DNA of 64,000 nt from Streptomyces lanatus (lineage in GTDB: Bacteria > Actinomycetota > Actinomycetes > Streptomycetales > Streptomycetaceae). The position numbers and the translations under genes were made by a program. Under the pieces are notes generated by a model. It worked only from the letters and a program-made list of their open reading frames with translations, had not been told where the DNA came from and did not search any database. How positions within the stretch are numbered: the stretch's first letter is position 1; each line of letters starts with the position of its first letter. Shown here piece by piece: positions 16,418 to 25,752 of the stretch. The DNA lies in assembly GCF_014655715.1 (NCBI RefSeq), contig NZ_BNBM01000019.1:62001-126000 (forward strand), given 5' to 3'.

Positions 16418-16450
16418 ACAGGTCTACACCACTCAGTGGTTTAGACCAGA
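16418..16450. promoter_or_regulatory. Tandem dre-like DasR sites upstream of nagE2
   Basis: Two dre-like 16-mers flank a single base: ACAGGTCTACACCACT (16418-16433) and, inverted, AGTGGTTTAGACCAGA (16435-16450). The centre-to-centre spacing of about 17 bp places them close together on the helix. They lie 81 nt upstream of the nagE2 start. Confidence 0.8.
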
Positions 16451-16530
16451 CGCCGCCGTCCCCTTCCTGTCCCCGGGCGGCGCCATGCCCTGCCCCAGCC
16501 TACGGCCGGGTGGACCCCCTGGAGGAAGTT

Positions 16531-17796
<1,266 letters not shown>

Positions 17797-17811
17797 GCCG
17801 TACGGCATGAG

Positions 17812-17850
17812 GAAGGCCCCGGAACCCAAGCCAAGGGTTCCGGGGCCTTC
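17812..17850. terminator. Bidirectional terminator between nagE2 and the MBL-fold gene
   Basis: GAAGGCCCCGGAACCC / GGGTTCCGGGGCCTTC: 16-bp perfect stem with a 7-nt loop, between convergent genes. Confidence 0.88.
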
Positions 17851-17888
17851 TGGCACATACGGGCCTGAACCCCGTACGGGCTGAACCG

Positions 17889-18641
17889 CTAGATCTCGTA
17901 CGTCCGCCTCGGCGCCGCCAGCTCCACCGGACCGTCGTAGACCTCGCGCGCGTCGGCGAGGTTGACCTGGGGGTCGGTCCACGGCGGGATGTGGGTGAGG
18001 ACGAGGCGGCGGGCGTTCGCACGGGCCGCGCTCTGACCTGCCTCACGGCCGTTGAGATGCAGGTCGGGGATGTTCTCCTTGCCGTGCGTGAAGGCGGCCT
18101 CGCACAGGAACAGGTCGGCGTCGCGGGCGAGTTCGTCCAGGGCGCTGCTGATGCCCGTGTCGCCCGAGTAGGTCAGCGTCTTTCCACCGTGTTCGATCCG
18201 GATGCCATACGCCTCCACCGGGTGGGCGACGCGCTCCGTGTGCACCGTGAACGGGCCGATGTCGAAGGTGGACGGCTTGACCGTGTGGAAGTCGAAGACC
18301 TCGCTCATGGACGAGGCGGTGGGGGTGTCGGCGTAGGCGGTGGTCAGACGCTGTTCGGTGCCCTCGGGTCCGTAGACCGGGATCGGATCGCAGCGGCCGC
18401 CGTCGTGCCGGTAGTAGCGCGCGACGAAATACGCGCACATGTCGATGCAGTGGTCGGCGTGCAGATGACTGAGGAAGATCGCGTCGAGGTCGTAGAGACC
18501 GCAGTGGCGCTGCAGCTCGCCCAGGGCACCGTTGCCCATGTCGAGAAGCAGCCGGAAGCCGTCGGCCTCGACGAGGTAGCTCGAGCAGGCCGATTCCGCG
18601 GACGGGAACGACCCCGAGCAGCCGACGACGGTGAGCTTCAT
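17889..18641 (-). CDS. MBL-fold metallo-hydrolase
   Basis: Cytoplasmic metallo-beta-lactamase fold hydrolase of the RNase Z-like or phosphodiesterase-like branch. HLHADHC is the zinc motif (HxHxDH), with YSGDTG later in the fold as a further ligand region and the final His in LTHIPPW. 250 residues from ATG 18641 (MKLTVVGCSGSFP); upstream in-frame sequence has no similarity. The substrate is unknown. Confidence 0.87.
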   Translation of the reverse strand: MKLTVVGCSGSFPSAESACSSYLVEADGFRLLLDMGNGALGELQRHCGLYDLDAIFLSHLHADHCIDMCAYFVARYYRHDGGRCDPIPVYGPEGTEQRLTTAYADTPTASSMSEVFDFHTVKPSTFDIGPFTVHTERVAHPVEAYGIRIEHGGKTLTYSGDTGISSALDELARDADLFLCEAAFTHGKENIPDLHLNGREAGQSAARANARRLVLTHIPPWTDPQVNLADAREVYDGPVELAAPRRTYEI

Positions 18642-18872
18642 GAAACAGAAACCTCCGCTGGCTGGAAATCCAGAGAATCCAGAAGATCGGGAATGGGGCG
18701 TCGGGGGTCGTGCGGTTTGTCGAGCGTAAGGCGCAAAACCTCCGGTCGCTCCTCCGCAAAGGTCTGTTGTGGGCGAACTCACCTGTGGTGTCACGCGTTC
18801 GGCTGGACGCGGGGCGCGGGAGGCTGGAAAGAAGGCGCGCGCCGGTGTGCGGGCGCCGGTACCTTCGTCCGT

Positions 18873-19379
18873 ATGGACACGTCATGGTGGCTGGCGCTGG
18901 CGGCGGTGGTCCTGCTCGGGCTGGTCGCCACGCTCGTCGACGGGTGGGGGCGCGGGCGGCGTCCCGCGAGACGGCGCACTCGGCCGCCGGGGCGAACGGA
19001 CGCGCGTGCGTCGGCCCGTCGTCCGGCGCCTGCGGAGATCTGGTGGGCCAGCGTGCCGTACGAGGACGGGCCAGAGTCAAAGGGGGCGGCGCGAAGCGCC
19101 TCGGGTAGGGCGGTGGCGGGAGACGGGCGGGCGAAGGACCGGCCATGTCTGGTGCTGGCGGTGCGGGGGCAGCGGGTCACGGTCGCGAAGATCACCAGCA
19201 AGTACCGCGATGAGCGGCACGGGGTGATTCCGCTGCCGCCGGGGGCAGTGGGGGACGCGCGGGGCCGGGCCAGCTTCCTGGAGACGGACGAGCTGCGGCA
19301 TGTGCCGGTGTCGGACTTCCGGCGCCGGGTCGGGGTGATGGACCCGGTCGTGTGGGACCAGGTCCGTCACCTCTCGTAG
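18873..19379 (+). CDS. PemK/MazF-like protein with N-terminal membrane anchor
   Basis: 168 residues. Residues 4-23 are hydrophobic and followed by a dense Arg cluster, which fits an N-terminal anchor with a cytoplasmic domain. Residues about 54-168 match the PemK/MazF fold, with IWWASVPYEDG, KDRPCLVLAV, VAKITSKY and a C-terminal VWDQVRHLS. In toxins this fold is an mRNA interferase; tethering and the absence of any adjacent antitoxin suggest another role or a solitary protein. It is convergent with the cysM gene, 20 nt apart. Confidence 0.8.
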   Translation: MDTSWWLALAAVVLLGLVATLVDGWGRGRRPARRRTRPPGRTDARASARRPAPAEIWWASVPYEDGPESKGAARSASGRAVAGDGRAKDRPCLVLAVRGQRVTVAKITSKYRDERHGVIPLPPGAVGDARGRASFLETDELRHVPVSDFRRRVGVMDPVVWDQVRHLS

Positions 19380-19399
19380 CGCCCCTTACGGGGTGCTGA

Positions 19400-20350
19400 T
19401 CACGCCCAGAGCTGACCCTGCAGGGTCTCGATCGCGGCCTCCGTGGTGGCGGCCGTGTAGACCCCCGTGGAGAGGTACTTCCAGCCACCGTCGGCCACCA
19501 CGAACACGATGTCGGCGGACTCCCCCGCCGTCAGCGCCTTCTTGCCGACGCCGATCGCGGCGTGCAGCGCGGCTCCGGTGGAGATTCCCGCGAAGATGCC
19601 CTCCTGCTGGAGGAGTTCACGGGTGCGGGTGACCGCGTCGGCCGAGCCGACGGAGAAGCGGGTGGTCAGGACGGAGGCGTCGTACAGCTCGGGTACGAAG
19701 CCCTCGTCGAGGTTGCGCAGGCCGTAGACCAGGTCGTCGTAGCGCGGTTCGGCGGCGACGATCTTCACGTCCGGCTTCTGCTCACGCAGGAAGCGGCCCA
19801 CGCCCATCAGGGTGCCGGTGGTGCCGAGGCCGGCGACGAAGTGGGTGATGGAGGGGAGGTCGGCGAGGATCTCCGGGCCGGTGGTGGCGTAGTGCGCGCC
19901 CGCGTTGTCCGGGTTGCCGTACTGGTAGAGCATCACCCAGTCGGGGTGCTCGGCCGAGAGTTCCTTGGCTACCCGTACGGCGGTGTTGGAGCCGCCCGCG
20001 GCCGGCGAGGAGATGATCTCCGCGCCCCACATGCCGAGCAGGTCCCGCCGCTCCTGCGAGGTGTTCTCGGGCATCACGCAGACCATGCGGTAGCCCTTGA
20101 GCTTGGCCGCCATGGCAAGGGAGATGCCGGTGTTGCCGCTGGTCGGCTCCAGGATGGTGCAGCCGGGCGTGAGACGGCCGTCCTTCTCCGCCTGCTCGAT
20201 CATGTGCAGGGCGGGGCGGTCCTTGACCGAGCCGGTGGGGTTGCGGTCCTCCAGCTTGGCCCAGATGCGGACGTCCTCGGACGGCGACAACCGCGGCAGG
20301 CACACCAGGGGGGTGTTGCCGACCGCGGCGAGCGGGGAGTCGTAGCGCAT
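19400..20350 (-). CDS. cysM: PLP-dependent cysteine synthase, CysM/CysO-dependent type
   Basis: Makes cysteine from O-phosphoserine or O-acetylserine using a protein thiocarboxylate as sulfur donor, inferred from its neighbours. The PLP-binding Lys43 is in NPTGSVKDRP, SGNTGISLA follows, and the phosphate-binding GTTGTLMG loop is present. 316 residues. Its ATG is 6 nt from the stop of the ThiS/MoaD-like gene cysO, and the JAMM protease lies further upstream, the same set as in Mycobacterium (CysO-CysM-Mec). Confidence 0.9.
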   Translation of the reverse strand: MRYDSPLAAVGNTPLVCLPRLSPSEDVRIWAKLEDRNPTGSVKDRPALHMIEQAEKDGRLTPGCTILEPTSGNTGISLAMAAKLKGYRMVCVMPENTSQERRDLLGMWGAEIISSPAAGGSNTAVRVAKELSAEHPDWVMLYQYGNPDNAGAHYATTGPEILADLPSITHFVAGLGTTGTLMGVGRFLREQKPDVKIVAAEPRYDDLVYGLRNLDEGFVPELYDASVLTTRFSVGSADAVTRTRELLQQEGIFAGISTGAALHAAIGVGKKALTAGESADIVFVVADGGWKYLSTGVYTAATTEAAIETLQGQLWA

Positions 20351-20356
20351 GACTGA

Positions 20357-20635
20357 TCAGGCCATACCGCCGGCCACGGCCGGCAGGATCGTGACGTTGT
20401 CGCCGTCGGCGAGCTTGGTGTTGATGCCGTCGAGGAAGCGGACGTCCTCGTCGTTCAGATAGACGTTGACGAAGCGGCGCAGCTGGTCGCCGTCCACGAT
20501 GCGGGCCTGGATGCCCGCATGCCGGGTCTCGAGGTCGGTGAACAGCTCGGCGAGGGTCTCACCACTGCCCTCCACCGCCTTCTGACCGTCGGTGTAGGTG
20601 CGGAGGATGGTGGGGATGCGGACCTCGATGGCCAT
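20357..20635 (-). CDS. cysO: CysO-like sulfur carrier protein (ThiS/MoaD family)
   Basis: 92-residue ubiquitin-fold sulfur carrier. Its C-terminal Gly-Gly would be converted to a thiocarboxylate that serves CysM. The end of the protein is AVAGGMA, so two residues (Met-Ala) follow the GlyGly and must be cleaved first, presumably by the adjacent JAMM protease. The core FVNVYLNDEDVRFLDG and LADGDNVTILPAV match CysO. ATG 20635 is preceded by CAGGAG at about 13 nt. Confidence 0.9.
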   Translation of the reverse strand: MAIEVRIPTILRTYTDGQKAVEGSGETLAELFTDLETRHAGIQARIVDGDQLRRFVNVYLNDEDVRFLDGINTKLADGDNVTILPAVAGGMA

Positions 20636-20721
20636 GGTTGCGGGCTCCTGTCGGGAGTTGAGGGGGTCGATGGGCGCACGACGGCACGCCGCGGCTCACG
20701 GCCGTACGGCGGCAGGAAACA

Positions 20722-20817
20722 TCAACAGATGGCGCTGTTCAGCCTGCACAGGTCGACGTGCAGCCGCGCCACGAGCAGCACGCTCGGCGTCTTGTCGCTC
20801 ACGTCGTTCAGAACCAT
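20722..20817 (-). CDS. Cysteine-containing leader peptide (uORF) upstream of cysO
   Basis: 31-residue open frame MVLNDVSDKTPSVLLVARLH followed by VDLCRLNSAIC. The RLHVDLCRLNSAIC end resembles the putative leader peptides seen before Streptomyces sulfur-metabolism genes. The ATG is preceded by TACGAT, ending 6 nt upstream, at a distance that would make transcription begin about at the ATG, so it may be leaderless. It ends 86 nt before cysO. Translation stalling at its two Cys codons could regulate cysO-cysM, an inference by analogy with mycobacterial Cys attenuators. Confidence 0.7.
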   Translation of the reverse strand: MVLNDVSDKTPSVLLVARLHVDLCRLNSAIC

Positions 20818-20897
20818 GGGGTCATCGTATCGATTCCCTGTCATGGCCCAGCAGTGTGATTTCGCATGCTGGATGGTTTCTGACCGGATGGTGGGAT

Positions 20898-21320
20898 TCA
20901 GTACGCCTCCACCACTGTGACCTCCTCCTCCGTGACCTCGCCCTCGACGATCCGGAAGGAGCGGAACTGGAAGTCGCCGAGGCCGTCGGTGTCCGCGGTG
21001 GAGACCAGGACGTAGTGGGCGCCGGGCTCGTTGGCGTAGGAGATGTCGGTGCGCGAGGGATAGGCCTCGGTGGCCGTGTGGGAGTGGTAAACGACCACCG
21101 GCTCCTCGTCGCGGTCGTCCATCTCGCGGTAGAGCTTGAGCAGGTCGCCGGAGTCGAACTCGTAGAAGGTGGGCGACATCGCGGCGTTCAGCATGGGGAT
21201 GAAGCGCTCGGGGCGGTCGGAGCCGGCCGGGCCCGCGACTACGCCGCACGCCTCGTCGGGGTGGTCCTTGCGCGCGTGGGCGACGATCTGGTCGACGAGG
21301 GCCTGGGTGATGGTCAGCAT
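20898..21320 (-). CDS. mec: JAMM/MPN+ metalloprotease (Mec-like)
   Basis: Zinc protease of the JAMM family, expected to release cysteine from the CysO-cysteine adduct and probably to trim residues after the CysO GlyGly. The motif is complete: Glu23 (DEACG), HSH at 79-81, then Ser89 and Asp92. 140 residues from ATG 21320; the longer frame has no family similarity upstream. It is followed by the leader peptide and cysO-cysM on the same strand. Confidence 0.9.
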   Translation of the reverse strand: MLTITQALVDQIVAHARKDHPDEACGVVAGPAGSDRPERFIPMLNAAMSPTFYEFDSGDLLKLYREMDDRDEEPVVVYHSHTATEAYPSRTDISYANEPGAHYVLVSTADTDGLGDFQFRSFRIVEGEVTEEEVTVVEAY

Positions 21321-21479
21321 GTCGGTCAGGATAAGCAGAGGGGCCGTTCCGTACCGAGGGGTGGTACGGAACGGCCCATATGCCGGACGTGGGGACGTCC
21401 TTGGGGTGCGGACGTCCTGAGCGGCAGTCGCCGGGGGCGCCACGAGTGCTCCCGGCGACTGGACGTCCACGTTCTCGGG

Positions 21480-22919
21480 TCAGCCGACCTTTTCGAGCTC
21501 CGGTTCGTCGCCGCCGCGGTCGGCGATCTGCGGGTTGCGGTTCTTGAGCATCATCCAGCCGATGCCCAGGGCGACCGCCCAGCCCGCCGCGACGTACAGA
21601 CAGACCCGCGCGTCCTTGTCGTACGCGATCATGCCGGTCACGCCGATGAGGAAGAGGAGCGCGACCCAGCTGAAGAGCGACCCGCCGGGAGCCGGGAAGG
21701 ACGAGGCGCGCAGTCGGCCCGCCTCGACCGCGGAGCGGTAGCGGATGTGGCTGACGAGGATCATCATCCAGGTCCAGATGCCGGCCGCGGTGGCGACGGA
21801 GGTGACGTAGGTGAACGCCTTCTCCGGGACGACGTAGTTCAGGACGACGCCGATGCCCATGAGCGCGACCGAGACCGTGATGCCGACGGCGGGCGTCTTG
21901 CGGGCGTTGAGCTTGCCGAACGCCTGCGGGGCCTCGCTGTTGGCGGCCAGGTCGCGCAGCATGCGGCCGGTCGAGTACATGCCCGAGTTGCAGGACGACA
22001 GGGCCGCGGTGAGCACCACGAAGTTGACGATGCCGGCGGCGAGCGGGATGCCGATCTTGCCGAAGGCGTGCACGAAGGGGCTCTCGCCGGCGGAGAACTC
22101 GGTCCACTTGACGACGGAGAGGATCACCGTCAGCGCGCCGACGTAGAAGACGATGATGCGCCAGGGCAGCGTGTTGATGGCCTTGGGCAGGGTCTTCTCG
22201 GGGTTCTCGGACTCGCCCGCGGTGACGCCGACGAGCTCGACGGCGAGGTAGGCGAACATGACGCCCTGGAGCGTCATCAGGCTGGAGCCGATGCCGTTCG
22301 GGAAGATGCCGTGGTGCGACCAGAGGTTGGAGACGGCGGCGGTGTCACCGGCGTCGGAGAAGCCGAGGGTGAGCACGCCGAGGCCGATGACGATCATGCC
22401 GATGATGGCCGTGACCTTGATCATCGAGAACCAGAACTCGACCTCGCCGAAGATCTTGACGGAGATCAGGTTGACGCCGAAGAGCACCACCAGGAACACC
22501 AGGGCGCTGACCCACTGGGGGATCTCGGGGAACCAGAAGTGGATGTAGATCGCGGCGGCCGTGAGCTCGGCCATGCCGGTGACCACCCACATCAGCCAGT
22601 ACGTCCAGCCCGTGACGAACCCGAAGAACGGGCCGAGGAACTCACGGGCGTACTCGGCGAAGGAGCCGGAGACGGGCCGGTAGAGGAGCAGTTCGCCCAG
22701 AGCCCGCATGATGAAGAAGATGACGACACCCGCGAGGGCGTACATCAGGATGATGCTGGTGCCGGCCTTCTCGATGTTCGCCCCGGCGCCCATGAACAGG
22801 CCGACGCCGATGGCACCGCCGATCGCGATCATCTGGACCTGACGGCTGCCGAGACCTCGCTCGTACCCCTCTTCCGGGGCACCCGTGGCCGTCGCGTCAG
22901 TGACCTTCGAAGAGGTCAT
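21480..22919 (-). CDS. Amino acid permease (APC superfamily)
   Basis: Twelve-helix amino acid transporter of the AAT family. It begins with GLGSRQVQMIAIGGAIGVGLFMGAG, the conserved first-helix signature, and contains SGSFAEYAREFLGPFFGFVTGWTYW. 479 residues from ATG 22919; a second in-frame ATG at 22940 is possible. The substrate is uncertain (perhaps aromatic amino acids or GABA-like). It is on the same strand as mec, ending 159 nt from it, and could share a regulon with the cysteine genes, but this is not shown. Confidence 0.87.
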   Translation of the reverse strand: MTSSKVTDATATGAPEEGYERGLGSRQVQMIAIGGAIGVGLFMGAGANIEKAGTSIILMYALAGVVIFFIMRALGELLLYRPVSGSFAEYAREFLGPFFGFVTGWTYWLMWVVTGMAELTAAAIYIHFWFPEIPQWVSALVFLVVLFGVNLISVKIFGEVEFWFSMIKVTAIIGMIVIGLGVLTLGFSDAGDTAAVSNLWSHHGIFPNGIGSSLMTLQGVMFAYLAVELVGVTAGESENPEKTLPKAINTLPWRIIVFYVGALTVILSVVKWTEFSAGESPFVHAFGKIGIPLAAGIVNFVVLTAALSSCNSGMYSTGRMLRDLAANSEAPQAFGKLNARKTPAVGITVSVALMGIGVVLNYVVPEKAFTYVTSVATAAGIWTWMMILVSHIRYRSAVEAGRLRASSFPAPGGSLFSWVALLFLIGVTGMIAYDKDARVCLYVAAGWAVALGIGWMMLKNRNPQIADRGGDEPELEKVG

Positions 22920-23258
22920 GTGTAGTGCGCCTTTCTCCATGCCGACCCGGGCCTTCGTCGGCCGCGGATCGGGTCTCGATCCCCCCGGATTGCTGGAGCT
23001 GTGCCGGGCCGACGATCCGCCGACCAGATGGCGCACCCGGCCGAACATTCGGGTGGTGCTCGGCGGGCGTCGTGAAGATTTATCACGGCCGTCACAGTGA
23101 TCGGCTACAGATCATGTGGCGCATCACACAGGAAGAACCGGACAAACGAACCGCCGCCTCCCATAGGGGGTGGCGGCGGTGACACGATCGTTATCCGGAT
23201 TTGAGCGTCCGCTGAGCGAACACAAAATCGTCACAAACGCGCACGAATGCGTCGCGAA
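22920..23258. other. Intergenic region with promoter candidates
   Basis: 339 nt between the permease start and the DUF2017 stop. It holds an AT-richer stretch around 23060-23130 that could include the permease promoter (minus-strand TGATAAAT near 23076-23083) and the terminator-like hairpin at 23150-23180. I see no further gene. Confidence 0.4.
23150..23180 (-). terminator. Hairpin downstream of DUF2017/clpS
   Basis: ACCGCCGCC / GGCGGCGGT stem extended by CCC/GGG around an ATA loop, 79 nt after the DUF2017 stop. Confidence 0.55.
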
Positions 23259-23867
23259 TTACGGCATCAGGGTCGCGACCAGCGTCTCCTGAAGTCCGCC
23301 CAGCCACAGATACGCCATCACCATCGGCTTGCGCGAATCCTCGTCCGGGAGGCGGTAGAGCAGGTCGGTGTCGTCCTCGTCGGCGATGTCCAGCCGGGAG
23401 CCGATGGCCAGCCGCAGATCGTTGAGGGCGGCGAGCCAGCGCTGGGACTCCTCGACGGAGAGCTTGAGCACGGCCCCGCCCTCACCGGCGGAGGCACCGC
23501 TGAGCTCGTCCAGGGAGCGGATCACCGCGAGGGCGTTGTCCCGCTTGCCGGCCCGCAGGTCGTTCTCGGTGTAGCGGCGGAACTCCGCGGAGTACGCCCG
23601 CTGCTCCTCGGCCTCCTTGGCCTGCGGGGTGCCCTCGGGGTCGATATAGGCGTCCGGGAACAGCCGCTTGAGCACCGGATCGGCGGGCGGTTCGCTCGGC
23701 CCCTCGGCGAACAACTCGGCGAGCGGGTCGTCGGGGGCATCCTCGGCGGGCCCGGGTCCGATCAGCTCCAGGAGCTGCACGGCCAGCGACCGGATGATGG
23801 AGATCTCGACGTCATCGAGGGCGACGGCGGCGCCGCCGCCGGGGAGCGGTTCGAAGGTTCCTGGCAT
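23259..23867 (-). CDS. DUF2017 domain protein
   Basis: 202 residues of unknown function, with the DUF2017 features DVEISIIRSLAVQLLELIGP near the N-terminus and a C-terminal LNDLRLAIGSRL and AYLWLGGLQETLV. The family is nearly always encoded beside clpS in actinobacteria, which suggests a role linked to ClpS-dependent protein turnover. The start is 12 nt from the clpS stop, so the two form an operon. Confidence 0.85.
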   Translation of the reverse strand: MPGTFEPLPGGGAAVALDDVEISIIRSLAVQLLELIGPGPAEDAPDDPLAELFAEGPSEPPADPVLKRLFPDAYIDPEGTPQAKEAEEQRAYSAEFRRYTENDLRAGKRDNALAVIRSLDELSGASAGEGGAVLKLSVEESQRWLAALNDLRLAIGSRLDIADEDDTDLLYRLPDEDSRKPMVMAYLWLGGLQETLVATLMP

Positions 23868-23879
23868 GGAGGCGATTCG

Positions 23880-24197
23880 CTACTTCCGGTCCTGCTGGAG
23901 GGTGGCCCACAAGCCGTAGCCGTGCATCGCCTGCACATCGCGTTCCATCTCCTCGCGACTGCCGCTGGAGACGACCGCCCGGCCCTTGTGGTGGACATCG
24001 AGCATGAGCTTGGTGGCCTTGTCCTTCGTGTAGCCGAAGTACGACTGGAAGACATACGTCACATAGCTCATGAGGTTGACCGGGTCGTTGTGCACGATCG
24101 TGACCCAGGGGACGTCCGGCTCGGGTACGGCGAAGGTCTCCTCCGCCGATTCGGTTCGTTCGATCTCTACGGGAGCGGGTGACGTCACAGTGCCCAT
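23880..24197 (-). CDS. clpS: ClpS, adaptor for N-end-rule degradation by ClpAP/ClpCP
   Basis: 105-residue adaptor that binds N-degrons and delivers them to the Clp ATPase. PWVTIVHNDPVNLMSYVTYVF is the ClpS core with the binding-pocket residues, and KATKLMLDVHHKGRAVVSSGSREEME completes the fold. The ATG is at 24197. It is divergent from pncB and followed by the DUF2017 gene. Confidence 0.93.
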   Translation of the reverse strand: MGTVTSPAPVEIERTESAEETFAVPEPDVPWVTIVHNDPVNLMSYVTYVFQSYFGYTKDKATKLMLDVHHKGRAVVSSGSREEMERDVQAMHGYGLWATLQQDRK

Positions 24198-24254
24198 GCT
24201 GCCATGGGCCCCACAAATCGTCACACTGACGCAAAGGGGTGTATCATCCTTGCC

Positions 24255-25613
24255 ATGAACACAGCGGACCTTGGGCTGCCGGTGGACGTTCCCTCGACGG
24301 CGCTCTTCACGGACCAGTACGAGCTGACGATGCTGCAGGCGGCCCTGAAGGCGGGCACGGCCGAGCGGCGGAGCGTGTTCGAGGTCTTCACCCGGCGACT
24401 GCCCGAGGGGCGGCGCTACGGCGTCGTGGCCGGCACCGGCCGGGTCCTGGACGCCATCGAGAACTTCCGCTTCGACGCCGACGTCCTCGGGTTCCTGCGC
24501 GAGCGGAACATCGTCGACGAGCAGACCCTCGCCCGCCTCGCGGACTACCGCTTCTCGGGTGACGTCTGGGGCTACCCCGAGGGCGAGGTCTACTTCCCCG
24601 GCTCCCCGATCATGCGGGTCGAGGGCACCTTCGCCGAGTGCGTGCTGCTGGAGACGGTGATCCTCTCCATCCTCAACCACGACTCCGCGATCGCCGCGGC
24701 CGCCTCCCGCATGTCCTCGGCGGCCGGTGACCGTCCGCTCATCGAGATGGGCGCCCGCCGCACCCACGAGCTCGCCGCGGTGGCCGCCTCGCGCGCCGCG
24801 TACCTCGGCGGCTTCGCCTCCACCTCCGACCTGGCCGCCGGCTTCCGCTACGGCATCCCGACCGTCGGCACCAGCGCACACGCCTTCACCCTGCTGCACG
24901 ACCGCGAGCGCGACGCCTTCCGCGCCCAGGTGGACTCCATGGGCCGCGGCACCACCCTCCTCGTGGACACCTACGACGTCGCCGAGGCGGTGCGTACGGC
25001 CGTGGAGATCGCCGGGCCCGAGCTCGGCGCCGTCCGGATCGACTCGGGCGACCTGCTGCTGGTCGCGCACCGGGTCCGTCAGCAGCTCGACGAGCTGGGC
25101 GCGACCGGCACGAAGATCATCGTGACCTCGGACCTCGACGAGTACGCCATCGCCTCCCTGGCGGCGGCACCGGTGGACGCGTACGGCGTCGGCACCCAGC
25201 TGGTCACCGGCTCCGGCCACCCGACCTGCTCCATGGTCTACAAGCTGGTCGCGCGCGCCGGGTCCGCCGATCCCGGGGCGGCACTGGTGCCGGTGGCGAA
25301 GAAGTCCACCGGCGGCAAGACCTCCATCGGCGGCCGCAAGTGGGCCGCCCGGCGGCTCGACGAGTACGGCGTCGCGGAGGCCGAGGTCGTCGGCACGGGC
25401 GCGGTTCCGGCCGAGTTGGCGGACCGGCAGCTGCTCGTCGAGCTGGTCAAGGGCGGTGACGTGGTGGCGCGCGAGCCGCTGGACGCCGTACGGGACCGGC
25501 ATGTGGCCGCCCGGGGCAACCTGCCGCTGTCCGCCACCCAGCTCTCCCGGGGGGAACCTGTCATTCCGACGGAGTATGTCAACGGGCGCTCGGGTAACCG
25601 GGCAGGGGCGTGA
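24255..25613 (+). CDS. pncB: Nicotinate phosphoribosyltransferase
   Basis: Converts nicotinate, PRPP and ATP to nicotinate mononucleotide in NAD salvage. The N-terminal LFTDQYELTMLQAALKAG, TVGTSAHAF (with the His phosphorylated during catalysis) and RIDSGDLL are conserved. 452 residues from ATG 24255. A TATCAT box at 24242-24247 ends 7 nt before the ATG, so the transcript may have little or no leader. It is followed 139 nt later by pncA, the enzyme that supplies nicotinate. Confidence 0.93.
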   Translation: MNTADLGLPVDVPSTALFTDQYELTMLQAALKAGTAERRSVFEVFTRRLPEGRRYGVVAGTGRVLDAIENFRFDADVLGFLRERNIVDEQTLARLADYRFSGDVWGYPEGEVYFPGSPIMRVEGTFAECVLLETVILSILNHDSAIAAAASRMSSAAGDRPLIEMGARRTHELAAVAASRAAYLGGFASTSDLAAGFRYGIPTVGTSAHAFTLLHDRERDAFRAQVDSMGRGTTLLVDTYDVAEAVRTAVEIAGPELGAVRIDSGDLLLVAHRVRQQLDELGATGTKIIVTSDLDEYAIASLAAAPVDAYGVGTQLVTGSGHPTCSMVYKLVARAGSADPGAALVPVAKKSTGGKTSIGGRKWAARRLDEYGVAEAEVVGTGAVPAELADRQLLVELVKGGDVVAREPLDAVRDRHVAARGNLPLSATQLSRGEPVIPTEYVNGRSGNRAGA

Positions 25614-25752
25614 AGTGAGCGCGCCCGGCGTACTCGCCCAATGCCCCCTCCCGGACCGCACCTGAAGTCTCTAGGCTCGGAAGTTCATCGGCCGGGCCGG
25701 AGACCTTTTCCACCGTCCCGACGCCAGCGTCCATAACCGAAGGACACCGACC

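Noticed and set aside
20598..22925. Long open frame antisense to the amino acid permease and mec
   Set aside because: Composition (Asp/Glu/Gly/Arg/His strings) is that of a shadow frame; the opposite strand encodes clear APC and JAMM motifs.
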